A stretch of DNA of 64,000 nucleotides from Lutjanus erythropterus (taxonomy: Eukaryota; Chordata; Actinopteri; Lutjaniformes; Lutjanidae), in the NCBI GenBank assembly GCA_020091685.1, contig CM034597.1:30616388-30680387 (forward strand). The letters are read 5' to 3'. Both the position numbers and the translations under genes were made by a program. Shown in pieces: positions 21,300 to 33,100 of the stretch. The number at the start of each line of letters is the position of its first letter. The first letter of the stretch is position 1. The notes under the pieces were generated by a model, which saw nothing but the letters and a program-made list of their open reading frames with translations, did not search any database and had not been told where the DNA came from.

Positions 21300-21876
21300 G
21301 GATAATTCAGATTATTTTAAGTGGGGTTGTTTGAGGCCATATTCTATAGGTAAAATCAGTAATTTTATCTCACAGAACACAGGAGTTACTGGTCTACTTC
21401 TGTCTCGATCTGTTAGTTTGATTGTGTTAGTGTGTGACTCAGGTGTTTTAAAAGTATAGTTTGGATTCACTTAAGTCACACAATGACACAAAATAACTTA
21501 AAGATCAAGGCAGTAGTTGACCAGCAACTCCTGTGTCCTGTGAGGTAAAATTATTGATTTCGTCCATTGAGTTTGGTTGGTGATATTTTGGCTTATAACA
21601 GCTGTTTCCTGCCAGAAAAGGCTATGTGATGGCAAAGTAAAGTGGTGAAAATATTCTAAATATAGTGTAAACTTAAATTAATATTGTTTTTTTTTTAGCT
21701 GGACCCTTTTTAGTGTCTAAAACCTTTGCTGCTCATCCTGCCCACAGCAGTATGTTGCTCAGCTTTCGTGCTGATGCCCCTCTGGTGCCTCTCCGGCATC
21801 TACTGTGTCTAATACACCAGCTATCGATAAGTACCTTATACAATCCCACGTCAAATAAGCCGAACTATCCCTTTAA
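21300..21876. mobile_element. TTAA-flanked palindromic element (family B)
   Basis: It starts GGATAATTCAGATTATTTTA and ends AAGCCGAACTATCCCTTTAA, with the same subterminal blocks as 10377-11528. The left TTAA is decayed. Confidence 0.7.
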
Positions 21877-22069
21877 AACATCAGGATGGCATTCAACAAA
21901 CAACTCGGCCAACGCTGCACACACACATTTATATTTGCGGATGAAACACTCGGTCATGTTTGGGACACGTTTAAGGGCATGCGGCTGAATGAGGGTGAGG
22001 GCAGGCATGAGGAGCAGAGTGGCTCAGGCAGGCAGGCAGACAGGCAGGCAGACATCACCAACAGAGCAC

Positions 22070-22097
22070 AGATGATGATGATGATGATGATGATGAT
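22070..22097. repeat. (GAT)n microsatellite
   Basis: About nine GAT/ATG triplets, preceded at 22026-22050 by a short GGCA/GACA run. Simple repeat. Confidence 0.9.
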
Positions 22098-23499
22098 TAC
22101 AGGGTGAGCAGTGCAGCACCGACTTTGTTAGTGGTAGCAAATACTGTGAGCACAACTGACCCTTAACAGGTGACAAACCCTGACACTCTGAGTTTAAGAA
22201 CCTATTTTCTCTCATGAGGAGCTGGACCAAAACATTTGAATGAAAAGTCACATTTATAGAATATAGCAAGTGGGAAAAAATAGGAAATGGCAAGGAAATA
22301 TTGGAGTGCTGATGTGCCATTTTATTTGGAACTTGAGGATTCATTCTTGGCCTCCAAAGTAGCAGTTTGACCAAGAAATGTCTCATCTAAAGGTTCACTT
22401 ACTTGGTGCTTCCCAAAGTTTTCAGCCACATCTTATAGCCTTCCTCAGCAGATGATGTTGCTCGGCTGCCATGTCATTTTTTGTGATGAGAATTTCTTGC
22501 CAAAATGCTGTTGTAAGGTTTGTGGAGCCAGTTCATTTGAGTGCAAAATGCTACCAAAATAAGCTTCACTTCAAGCCTCTACAAAAAGGCCTCAGAGAAT
22601 CTTTTCCTCCAACATTTTGTCCAGCACCAACAGAGGAGATTTGTTTAATTCATGACGGGTAAATTATCCTGTTAAAGCACAAAGCAGACAGTGAATCAAT
22701 GAGGTGGGGAGACGTTCCTGATGAATCATTAAATCCAAGCCAAATCAGAGAGGAGAACCTGCTGCTGCACTGCTCTTAATGAGCTGAAACCTTGTTGTCA
22801 GAGGTAAAAAAAAAAAAACACCTCCTGAAACATCACTGACTATGCTTACATGCACAAAACAATCAATATATCCAAATACATCCACACACCTGCTGAAAAT
22901 GGAGTCTTTCATTATATTTAAAAGGATGTGTGTTTCTCCTTCTTACCTTCGTCTTCTGTGAGATGCATGCACAAAAGAAAATTTTGTGCAGCCCTGCAAA
23001 CTGCTGGCTAGTTGCTTGCAAGGCTGTCACAATATTACAGTAAAACTCCAAATGCACTGTATGTGTGTCCAAAGGATGATCCTAAAACATGAATCATCAT
23101 ATTCATAAAAAATCATAACATAAAACTTGCTGAAATGATTTCAGTGTATCAGTACTTTCTAAAGTACTGACTAAAGTATCAACTTTGCAATATTGTCATA
23201 TGGGGATTAACCGTGGATTAAATCAGTGAGCACTGTGCATGTAAACATAGTCAGTAGTTGCTACATACTTGAATGTTTCCACTCAGAGAGCAGAACATCA
23301 GCAGATTTTCCTTCTTAAATGAGGCTGTTAACCACGTGTAGCCATCACAGAAGTCCCTTCTTTTAAGACCCTTACAGACCAGAAAGCGGCAGGTTGCGTC
23401 TTCTGACTATTTGAATAAAGTGCAGCAAGAATGAGTCCTGTCTAAAATAAGGTCTGTGGTTAACACAAACTTTAGAGATTTTCATATGCTTTGTTCTAC

Positions 23500-23700
23500 A
23501 TCATAAAATATGTCAGTAAATATCTCAATGCCGAATGTTCACTGATTGAGTAAGTGTTCTTTTATGAGTTGTAATAAATCATTAATAATTGTGTAGAGGG
23601 AGTAGATAGATTTAAAACGGTTAAATTGAGCAAAATGTTAATGGAGTTTGGCAGGCAGTGAGACAGGCAGTCACTGAACTCAAACTCCAGTGTGTATTTT
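23500..23700. repeat. dispersed repeat (family I)
   Basis: TGCCGAATGTTCACTGATTG ... GGAGTTTGGCAGGCAGTGAG matches 33420-33560 over about 150 bp with many changes. Unknown class. Confidence 0.5.
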
Positions 23701-24378
23701 CAGAGCAGTGGGCTTTAACAGACTTAACTTTACATTGACAGACAGGTATAAACAGCTTAAATTAAATGTGTAGAGTTGAAGGAATGTGATTTGGCTTCTC
23801 CTCATATGACTGGAGCTGAGAAATTGTTGCAAATAGCAACTCTGGTATCTGTTTCAGACACAAAAACCCTTGGCAAATACTGATATTTAATTTAAAAGCC
23901 TTTATTGGCCATGCCAATGTCACGCATCCCTAGATCAAACCTTTGCAGCTCGATACAGAGAAGAAAACTGTGTGCATACAGCAGGTTTAGCTTGAAGCTG
24001 CAGTATTTGTAACTTCCTGGTCTGAAAAGGTCTTCAAAGTCTGTCTCACCGTCAGGAGTAAACATTCAGAAACTCATGGTGGGACTCTGCAGTGGCTGCC
24101 ACTTATTAAATAATATTAGTGCCTGTTTTTATCTTTAAGGTCATCTAGTCCTCTACTAATGACCCTCCCTTCTTGCTCAAGTATCCCAGAATGCTTTGTT
24201 GATTGTGGGTATGTGAGCATGCAGACATGCAACCCTGCCACTTTGTCTCTCTGTCCCTCTCTACCTCTCTTTCCCCTCATTGCTCTCTTTCTTCGTCACC
24301 ACCCCACCACCACCAATAATCAGCAATCAGCGTGAGCCCTCCACCAGCCAATCAAATCGCCCGGCCACCCTGCAGCCC

Positions 24379-24386
24379 TCAGGAAC
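24379..24386 (-). CDS. fnbp1l: fnbp1l alternative terminal exon (-KGS end), coding part
   Basis: A strong minus-strand acceptor, CTCTATGTGACTGCAG, is followed by GTTCCTGA. If the last exon is cut after AAAG at 27386, the join reads AAA GGT TCC TGA, i.e. Lys-Gly-Ser-stop. -KNSKGS is the C-terminus I remember for the main mammalian FNBP1L isoform. The phase match and the exact three-residue ending make this a likely alternative last exon. The donor (AAAG|GTGCTG) is weak, which fits alternative use. Confidence 0.65.
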
Positions 24387-25789
24387 CTGCAGTCACATAG
24401 AGGAGAGAGACAGTTACTAAAAGACACACACAAGTCACACAGACACACAAACATGATGAGGTTGAGAAGGAGGGTTTTGTTTTAGCAGAAAAAAAAACTG
24501 TTCATAGAGAGACTCAGAGAGTTTCGATCAATTCTACGGAAGCCCTGAGAGGCATAAAGAATCTAAAAAAACATCTGGAAAAACTTTTTTCCACCTCTTC
24601 TCATGTCATAAATACAGGAGAGAAAACATTTTAGATCATTAGAAAATGGATCACAATTTTTTTCTGCTTGCCTCTCAGGAGAAGAGCTTACTTTTTTTTA
24701 CTGCTTCCTTTTTAATCATAAATAATGTAATCATAATAAATGCATGTGTAAATCTGTCCACATTTAGTGGTGTCAAATCACAAAAAATATCAAATCTTAC
24801 ATAATGTTGCTTTAAAAACTTTTGAAGTGTTTCATATATTCAGTATAAAATAAAACTACAGGTCAGCACGTTTAAATTAATTAAAACTGAACTGACCTCA
24901 AACCCAGAGTTCAGTTTGGTTTGTGAACTTTTCTACATTTGCCAGCCAGCCTCCCCTTTAAACACACTTCACCTTTAAGAGCTGATAACAAATAAATGGC
25001 AGCAACGTTTTCCCGTCAGCTGTTCTGTGTGTTCAGTCGCTCTGCATGTCTGTACCATTGTTTGTCTTTGTAGGTGTTGGCTGCAGTAATAAACCCTCCA
25101 GGTGTGACTATATATTGAGTCGTCACAGTGAAACTCCCGCAGCAGAAGATTAAACCATCACAGATACTGATGGGAACTCTAATGCTCAGAGCTGTTTTTA
25201 ATCAGTGACTCAAACAACAACCAACAACAGTCAGTTTATGAGTGAAAGATAGCATCAAATACATGATTTGTCAGTGAGAATTACAAGAATTATTCTTACA
25301 GTCTCCTTTAACTGAAGAGAAACGGTTTCCACATGGCATTTTAGCACTTTCATAACTTGTTATTACCTTAATTTTTAAAAGTGGAGGTTCAGATTTTATA
25401 GTTAAAGGAAACTGTTGGTGACATTCTGTTTTTTCTCATTGTTAAACAATACTATAAAAGGACAATCAAAAAAAAAACTGGTTCCCAACCTGGGAGTCAG
25501 GAACCCTGAAAGGGGCCAAAGAGAATTCTGACGGGTTGCTAGATGAATAAAGGTATAGGATACACAAAATTATATTCTGATATTCTCACTTTTATCTTAT
25601 GTATGCCTTTTCTTATGAAATATTGGACAGTTTGACCTCTTAATGGAATGAAACATTATTCAAACTGAACAGCCCGAGAAAGAAAAGACTGAGAATCAGA
25701 ATAAACTAAGATCAAACTTCTCCTGTCATACTTTCACATTATAATAAGTGCCTTAATCAGAATTAATTTTGTGCTTAACTATGGTGCCG

Positions 25790-26400
25790 CAACCAATTCA
25801 ATGTATATTTATATGTAATATATTTACTGGAACCAAAATATAGCAGATTTTCCATGGGAACCAACGTGGCCGTGTTTTATTCTCCAGGATGTTGTGCACT
25901 AGGCAGCGCCCTCTGTTGACGACATCCCTGATTATAATGGTTCCACTCAATACTGGTGAAAACGGGGGCTGGTTCACTAGATAACTCCAAGGATCTTGAA
26001 TGGAACCATGTCAAGAACCAGAGCTCGTTTGGTGGAAAAGAATCGACTGTGAGCTTCATAACAGTTCTTCAGAAACCTATGGTACTTTTTCACCAACATG
26101 GACCTGACTGTGTTCCTGTTCAAGGACCCAATTCTGAACCGATTGGATATTTTCACCAAAAATAAATTGGTTTGGAACCTGAAAAGTTTGTTCCCACCTG
26201 GAACCAAAAAACAACAGGTTTTCCACAGGAATCAAAGTGGATGTTTCATATTCTACAGGTCATTGAGCACTGTGTACACTGATTACAATGGTTCTGCTCA
26301 AACCTGGTGGAAACACGGGCTGCGTCACAAGACAGCATCAAGGTTCGAAGAATCTTGAAAGGAACCAGTTCCAGAGCTAATTTGGTGGAAAGGGGCCTTG
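25790..26400. repeat. two related, adjacent copies of a dispersed repeat
   Basis: Segment 25830-26063 and segment 26200-26395 share AGGTTTTCCAYRGGAAYCAA, ATAATGGTTC..CTCAA and TTTGGTGGAAA blocks in the same order. Each ends in a TTTGGTGGAAA box, giving a tandem arrangement. Short open frames in it are chance. Class unknown. Confidence 0.5.
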
Positions 26401-26746
26401 AGTGACATCACGGAGACCACGTCCACATTTTATACAGTCTATGGTAGGAACCAAAGGGGTTGGGGATTGACTGCTTAGAGATCTATGAAACCTACACATT
26501 GTTGGTTTTGTTTTTTTTAAAGAATTTGTTGACAATAAAGAAAAAAGCAGAAAAACACCAGCTTTGTCCTTTAAAACATCCAGTTCTGCTGTGAAACGAC
26601 ATCAAATTAAAAAGATTAAACAATGTCCAGTAAGAAAACCGTCTCTCTTCAGAGGCTGAAACCAGGCAGAACTCTGTAAGTGTAATTCCAGTTTTAGTGT
26701 GATGGCACTGGTCAAACAGAAAAACAAATGTGCAGGTACACACACA

Positions 26747-26749
<3 letters not shown>

Positions 26750-26821
<72 letters not shown>
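26750..26821. repeat. (CA)n microsatellite, about 70 bp
   Basis: An almost pure CA dinucleotide run, the longest of many in the window. Likely polymorphic. Confidence 0.95.
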
Positions 26822-26825
<4 letters not shown>

Positions 26826-27365
26826 ATCTGACAGAAATAAAAACAGCTTCAAATCATGTCAACACATGAATCCAAAGAGCTTAAAATCAGGGAATTTTAA
26901 ACGTCTCCATTTTAAAAAAGAAATAATTAAAGGAACAAATAAAAAATAAATTGTTTCTAATATATTACATAAAACAATCTAAAACACTTTGATCGATAAA
27001 GAAGTGGTGTAGCCGTGACGTTGGGCTCAAAACAGCAGTGGAGACATCGTTCACACACACAGAGACGCTTCATATACATTAAATCAAATAGGTCTGTCCT
27101 ATTTGTCTTTGTGCTCAGACACTCACCTCTGAAACACCAGTCCCACAGATATGAGAGGAGGACGAGGACGAACGATTACAGTTAGAGGAATGAACAGGAG
27201 GAGGATGGAGAGACAGGATGGAAATCAGAGGGAAAAATGGATGAATGTCCATGCAGGTGTTCAGATGTCAGTCTTTGTTTTTTTTTCCTTTTGTAGTGTT
27301 ATGTTGAGGGACAGAAAGCAGAGGATGACAGACGAGGGGATGAGAGGACAGAGGACAGTGTAGCT

Positions 27366-27506
27366 TCAGATGTAGGTGACAGCACCTTTGCTGTTCTTCT
27401 CCAGGGTGATTTCTACGTAGGAGGTGGGAACGTAGCCTTCCTCTCCGCTCTGCTTCCTCGCCCTCGTCCAGCCATCGCCTTTATCCTCCTCGATGATGTA
27501 CAACAC
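27366..27506 (-). CDS. fnbp1l: fnbp1l last exon, end of SH3 and -AVTYI tail
   Basis: 141 nt, acceptor ttccgttgcag, stop TGA at 27366-27368. It encodes [20 protein letters not shown] then [19 protein letters not shown] and KGAVTYI. The SH3 Trp and the Y-V-P-T-S-Y strand are present. The final T-Y-I fits a class I PDZ-ligand pattern (S/T-x-hydrophobic). A cryptic donor inside (after 27386) would replace AVTYI by S through the exon at 24386. Confidence 0.95.
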   Translation of the reverse strand: MLYIIEEDKGDGWTRARKQSGEEGYVPTSYVEITLEKNSKGAVTYI

Positions 27507-30120
27507 CTGCAACGGAAAAGGTACGTTTCTTCTTAATGAACGCAGTGAGATTCTGGATGATTGATCAGTGATAAGAACACAGAAATACAACCCCAATTAA
27601 AAATAAACTGGGACGCTGTGTAAAACGTAAATAAAAACAGAATGCAATGATTTGCAAAAAGTTTTTGAACTATTGTCAGTTAACAAAAGGTTACGTTGTT
27701 TGCTAGCAGGCCGAGAAATGAACAAAATGCTACATTGTTTGCTAACTAGCTAATAAGTTAATGAACTGTTACATTTGCTGCTAGCTAGCTAAAAAGTTAG
27801 AAAGTAAATAAGAAATGAGCATTACCTCGTCTTCTGCCATCACCAGCGTCCCCTCATTCTGACCTGAGAGTCAAAGAAATCACAGACATTCAACAAACAT
27901 CAAGGTTAGTTTTGGTCTGAAACGTCTTCCTCAAACTACTAATTATTTTTTTTTTTTTTGTTTACTCCTGTGATACTTCCTCTCGCAGTAATCCGCAGGT
28001 TGCATTACAGCTCTACAGTTTTTCTTCAGTCTGCTGTCATGAATGTGTCTTTTTGTGTCTCCTCACCATCAAAGGAGTAGAGCGCTTTGCAGTGTCCGAT
28101 GACGGGCAGCGGATCGTCATCATCAAACTCGTCGTCAAACTCGTGTGGGTCGGGGTTGGGGTTTCCAGGCTGTGGGGGGCCGGAGCGGTGGTGAGGCGTG
28201 TGATGTTCCTGACTGGTGTCATCGGTGTAACTGCCCTCAGGACTGAAGGGGAACAGGAAGCAGGAATCAGTTTTGAGTTTACATGATTCAAATACAATAC
28301 AATACACACAACTGTTCCCTGTTTGTATATGACAGCAAAGACACAACACAGAAATTATTCCTGTGAAGAAAACTCAATTCCATCCTGCGTCAAGTGAAAC
28401 TGGATACTAAATTAAAAAATTTGGACAATTTGACCTATAAAGTCCACTTGAATATGTATTTTATTATTTAATAATCAATTGTAAAGACCAATAAATGGAT
28501 TTTATTAGGCACTATTAAAATATCAAATTTTTAAAAAGGTGAAATAACTGTCATTACTTTCATTGTCAATTAATCTATTGATCACTGTTTCTCAAAGCCC
28601 AAGACGACGTCCTCAAATTTCCTATATATGTGGTAGACATTTGAGGACTTCATCTTGGGCTTTTAGAAACATAAATCAACATTTTTCATATTTTCTGACA
28701 TTTTATAGTTCAAACAGCACACCAACAGGCCATTCGGTATGACAAAATGGCTAAATAGCGCTCCCTACAAAACTTAAACGAAGCAGCCCCAGCGGCACTT
28801 TTCACCTACATGTACAAAAATCGGTTGCCACATGTATCATGTCCAGGTGCACAAAAAAGCCTCTTGGAGCTTTAAATATTTTTAGATATCTGTGTATATT
28901 TAAATATTTTCTCCCTCTTTCTGTATATTTTGTATAAGTGTGTATAAGTGTTTACCTCTCTCTGCCTTGAGGAGTGTGATGGTGGTTGTCAGCGCTGTGT
29001 CGTCTGTCTCCTCTGGAGCTCTGCTTCCCCTCCACCTCAGATAACCAAGTCTGTCAGCAGAGACAAACCGAGAGGAGACTTCAGTTCATATCACACATGG
29101 TATATTTAGAGTGACACAAGCATCATCTACATGTAGTATCTCCCAGAACATCTGACCAAGAGATTGAGCCAGAAGCTGAATAAATCAATAGTTGACATAA
29201 TTGTCACCAGGAGGAGAAAAGCTGAAACTATTTCAGCTCCGACCCTTCCTTTCATCCCCAACCCTCCAGCTCATTTTGGCGTTTTCAGCTCTATTTAAAT
29301 CTGAATCTTCTTCCTTTCATACCTCGTTTTTGTGGATTTCTGAGCGCAGCTTCTCCATGTTACAGATGGTCTCTGATATTTTGGGCTGTAGGCTGCTGGG
29401 GTCTCCCATCTGTGGATTCTTCTCGTACACATCCTTCATCTTATTCAAGGCGTCTCTGAAAGACAGAAACAAACACAGGTTAGTTGATGGGATGAATTAA
29501 TGATAATAAACAGTTCATGGCTCATAATGGTGAGAAACAACACAGTGCTACAGCTTCTCCACAGACATTTTTCTTCAGCAGTTTTGACCATAAACTGTTT
29601 TTTCAAGATTTTTTTTTTGCTTCTTTAATGCTTGCAATCCATTTGCCATTGATCAAATAAATGACCCCAGAAAGTCTGTAGTCTAGGATCTACCTCTGGT
29701 CCATCTCTTTTTGGAGCTCTTTGTTGAGTTCGTCAATCCTCTGCTGCAGCCTCTTCCTCCTCTGCTCGGGGGGTAAATGGCTGAAATCCTCCAGAGATGG
29801 AGCCTGGTGGTAAAAAACAAACAAATACATATTTCACAATATTTTAAAACCAGCTCAGGACGAAGTGATGTGGAAAAGTGAAGCGGGAAAAATACAACAT
29901 ACTCTCTGAGGCTTGCACAGATCTGTCATACCACTGAGTCCAGCACTATTGTTGAGCCCAGCAGCCTTGACTTATTAACACACTTGAAAATAAGCAGCTT
30001 AGATCAAACTAACTTGAATGAAGGAATAGTTAATAAAAGGTCGATAATCACGTTGTTATCAGCACTCAGATATTAAAACTGACTGATGCACCAAACATCT
30101 TTAACATCTTGTTTTCCAGA

Positions 30121-30180
<60 letters not shown>

Positions 30181-33100
30181 TAATTTGCTCCTGATGTGTC
30201 TCAGTTTTCCTTCTGGGACTGTCAGTACTCACAAGTTACAGAGTAGAGTGGCTGACATAAACAAGGAATAAGATGGATTGGAACTGGGGAACTATTAACT
30301 ATAGTTTTAGTTAGTGAAAATACAAACCTCAATTCAAAAAATGTTGGGAAGTTGTGTAAAACGTAAATAAAAACAGAATGCAATGATTTACAAAAAACTC
30401 CTCACCCATACTAACGTGAATAGAGTAGAAAAAACAAGATATTTAATGTTAAAACTGGTTAACTTGAGTTTTTCAGTTTGAACATTAAATATTTTTTTCT
30501 TTGTACTGTATTTACTTGAATATAGACTGAAAAGTTTTTGCAAATCACTGCATTTTGTTTTTATTCACGTTTTACACAATGTCCCAACTTTTTTGTAATT
30601 GTGGTTGTATTATATAGATCAGAAAGTAGGAGATCTATTTTAACTAAAAGCTAACTTTAATATCTCTACTGGGTTTATATATTGGACACTATGGGAAGTC
30701 CTACAAGGTGAGGATACGTGTACGAGGACCTACGCTGGTGGGTTTTCTCATAGCTACTCTACACACTCACACACACACACACTTACCATCTTGACTGACC
30801 ACTGACGTGTTAACCGTTACCGTAAAAAGAGACAAACAACATGAGATGCTGGTTAGTTGTCAGTGTTTCAAACAGCCACCAACACGGCAGTCGGTCAGCA
30901 TGAAAACCAGTCAGATCGAGTTTATCAAGAAGTTCATGTTTACTAAATAACAGCTGCATGTGTTATTTGAGGGACATGAACTATTACTGATAGTTGAATA
31001 TTTATATTTAGCCTGCTGCTGTGTGATGATTCACATCTGATTTTATGTCCTGCTCTCATCAGCAACAGGGAGGTATTCTTGTGAAGGGCAGCAGCATTTA
31101 TATTTCTCTTCGGCATAACATTACAAAAACCTTCAATAATATCATCAAAGGTGTTTCATAAAAATTAAAATGTCTATTTTTTGCTGATTAAATAATGAGA
31201 AAATAAATCATTCAGGAAAATTAGAAGAAATCAGACGCCTCCTTCATAAAAAAGCATAAGATGTAAGATGTAGGATGGAGGATGTGAAGCAGCCTGTACA
31301 TTATCATGCTTTTTACATGGTTACTTACCAAAAAAATAAAAATATTTAGCAATTTTAAAAATGATTTTATGGCTTTACTTCGCAAAAGTGACCTGCTCAC
31401 TGGACATTATCCTGCTTGTTACATGTTACATGTTGTTAACACAGAATATCAATTTTAAAAATGTTTTTTAAATTGTTTAGTGATTTAACAATGATTTTAT
31501 TGCTCCTCTAGAGTCTATGACCAGAGATGTGTCTATAACAATGGGGAAAAAAAACATTTAGGGATGAATGAATTGTAGAAATTAAAAATCCATTCTTGAA
31601 TATTCCCACTAAACAACCATTTTTACTATTTACTAATATTAAAAGTGTCCCGTGGAGCTTTTCACCAGAAGCAGTGCTTTAGAGCAGCGTTTTGTAGTTA
31701 AAAAAAAAAAAAAAAAAAAAAAAAAGTGTAAAAGTTGCCTTTTACTTGAGCCACATAACAAATATTCAGGCCATCGGTTTAGTGCTGTTCCACTTGTCTA
31801 CAGTTGGTGGCAGCGACGTACAAACAAACAGAACAACACACCAGGCCAAGACAGACTATACAGGGGGTGAATTTTTAAATATCGCACCTGTTTAAATTAT
31901 GTTTTGGTTTAAAGTTATGCATTATTTTGAACAGTTTTTACCATTTTTGCTGCCATCTTATATTATCTTATTTACAACATATACATGTTAAATACTGTAT
32001 AAATCAGAAATAAATGCATTTGCTGAATTAACAGGCCACTTCACTGTTTTTTTCCCTTGCATCAGGAAAATAATATACACATTTTACCTGCTTTATAAAA
32101 GGCTGTCTGTATATATAAATCTTAAATTTGCTGATTCTCTTCAATAGTCTTATTTATTTGGGGACTCAAATAAAATTCATCCACTATTTTACTGTCTATG
32201 TAAATAACTAAATGTAACAGCCGGTCAGGTGGTCCACCTGTTCCTCTTGCAAGATAAACCACACAGAAAAGCAGCCAATCACAGATGGTCCTGACAGAAC
32301 TGACGATCAAAGCGTTGGCTTGGCACTGAGGCCGGGTGTTATTCACAAGTGTTACACTGTCTGAAAGCAGAAGGCTCTGCTTCAGAGCCGCTCCAACACA
32401 CATAACACACACACAGATCACTGCAAACTCGGGACAGACCAACATCTGAGCAACACACCTGATGTTGGTAAAACATTCCCCCACACAACACTGCAACCAG
32501 AACGCCAAAAAAACCCTCAGAGTCCCTCACACACACACACACCATGAATCCCTGAGGATCCTCCAGCTTGTGATTGGAGCAAAAACCTGTCTCATCGATG
32601 AAAGAAGAGGAAAGAAAATCACACAAAAACAAAAGAAAGAGAAAGAAACCAAGAAAGACAAACACAGGAAAAAGAATAAATGACAGAAACAGAACAACAG
32701 GGTGTCTGCAAGGTTCAACAAGTTATAACTGGAGTTAACCTTCTGCATGAGCAGAAATCTTTGTACCTTTAAGATTAAAAAATGCTACTTCAGGTCCAGC
32801 TCTATGAGGGTGCAAAAACATGTACTGCATCACTGTTGCCAAAACTAACTAGCTATGATGTAAAATTAGATGGATGTTAATGTTGTCATCCAAAAAGGTG
32901 CCTTCTACAGTTACTGAGGGCCACCGTGTAACGTCATCAGTCACTGTCAGCAGGCAGAAGCAGATACGGTTTCAAAAAGGAAACCTCAGGCCCACAAAAG
33001 ACATGACAAGAGGGATTATTTAACCATTTTAGAGAGTTTCACAAGTCTCGGGTTCTTGTCTGGACACGACCAGCAGACACAGAGAGATCTGCCAGTGAAG

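Larger units (their letters stand above)
20400..24378 (-). other. fnbp1l: possible 3'UTR of the fnbp1l -KGS isoform
   Basis: Sequence downstream (minus strand) of the alternative terminal exon at 24386. Minus-strand polyadenylation hexamers are present at 23901-23906 (AATAAA) and 20486-20491 (ATTAAA). The first is followed by GGGTTTTTGTGTCTG and the second by GGTCTGTGTTGTCTG, both GT-rich. The extent is inferred. It contains the family B element at 21300-21876 and a 196-codon open stretch at 20704-21294 that I regard as chance. Confidence 0.35.

Noticed and set aside
26492..26826. Open frames of Cys-Val repeats across the CA microsatellite
   Set aside because: Dinucleotide repeats are open in several frames; no gene.
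32543..32586. Possible extra fnbp1l exon on the minus strand between ag and gtgtgt
   Set aside because: 44 nt would break the reading frame between phase-0 neighbours, and the donor is just the start of a GT repeat.
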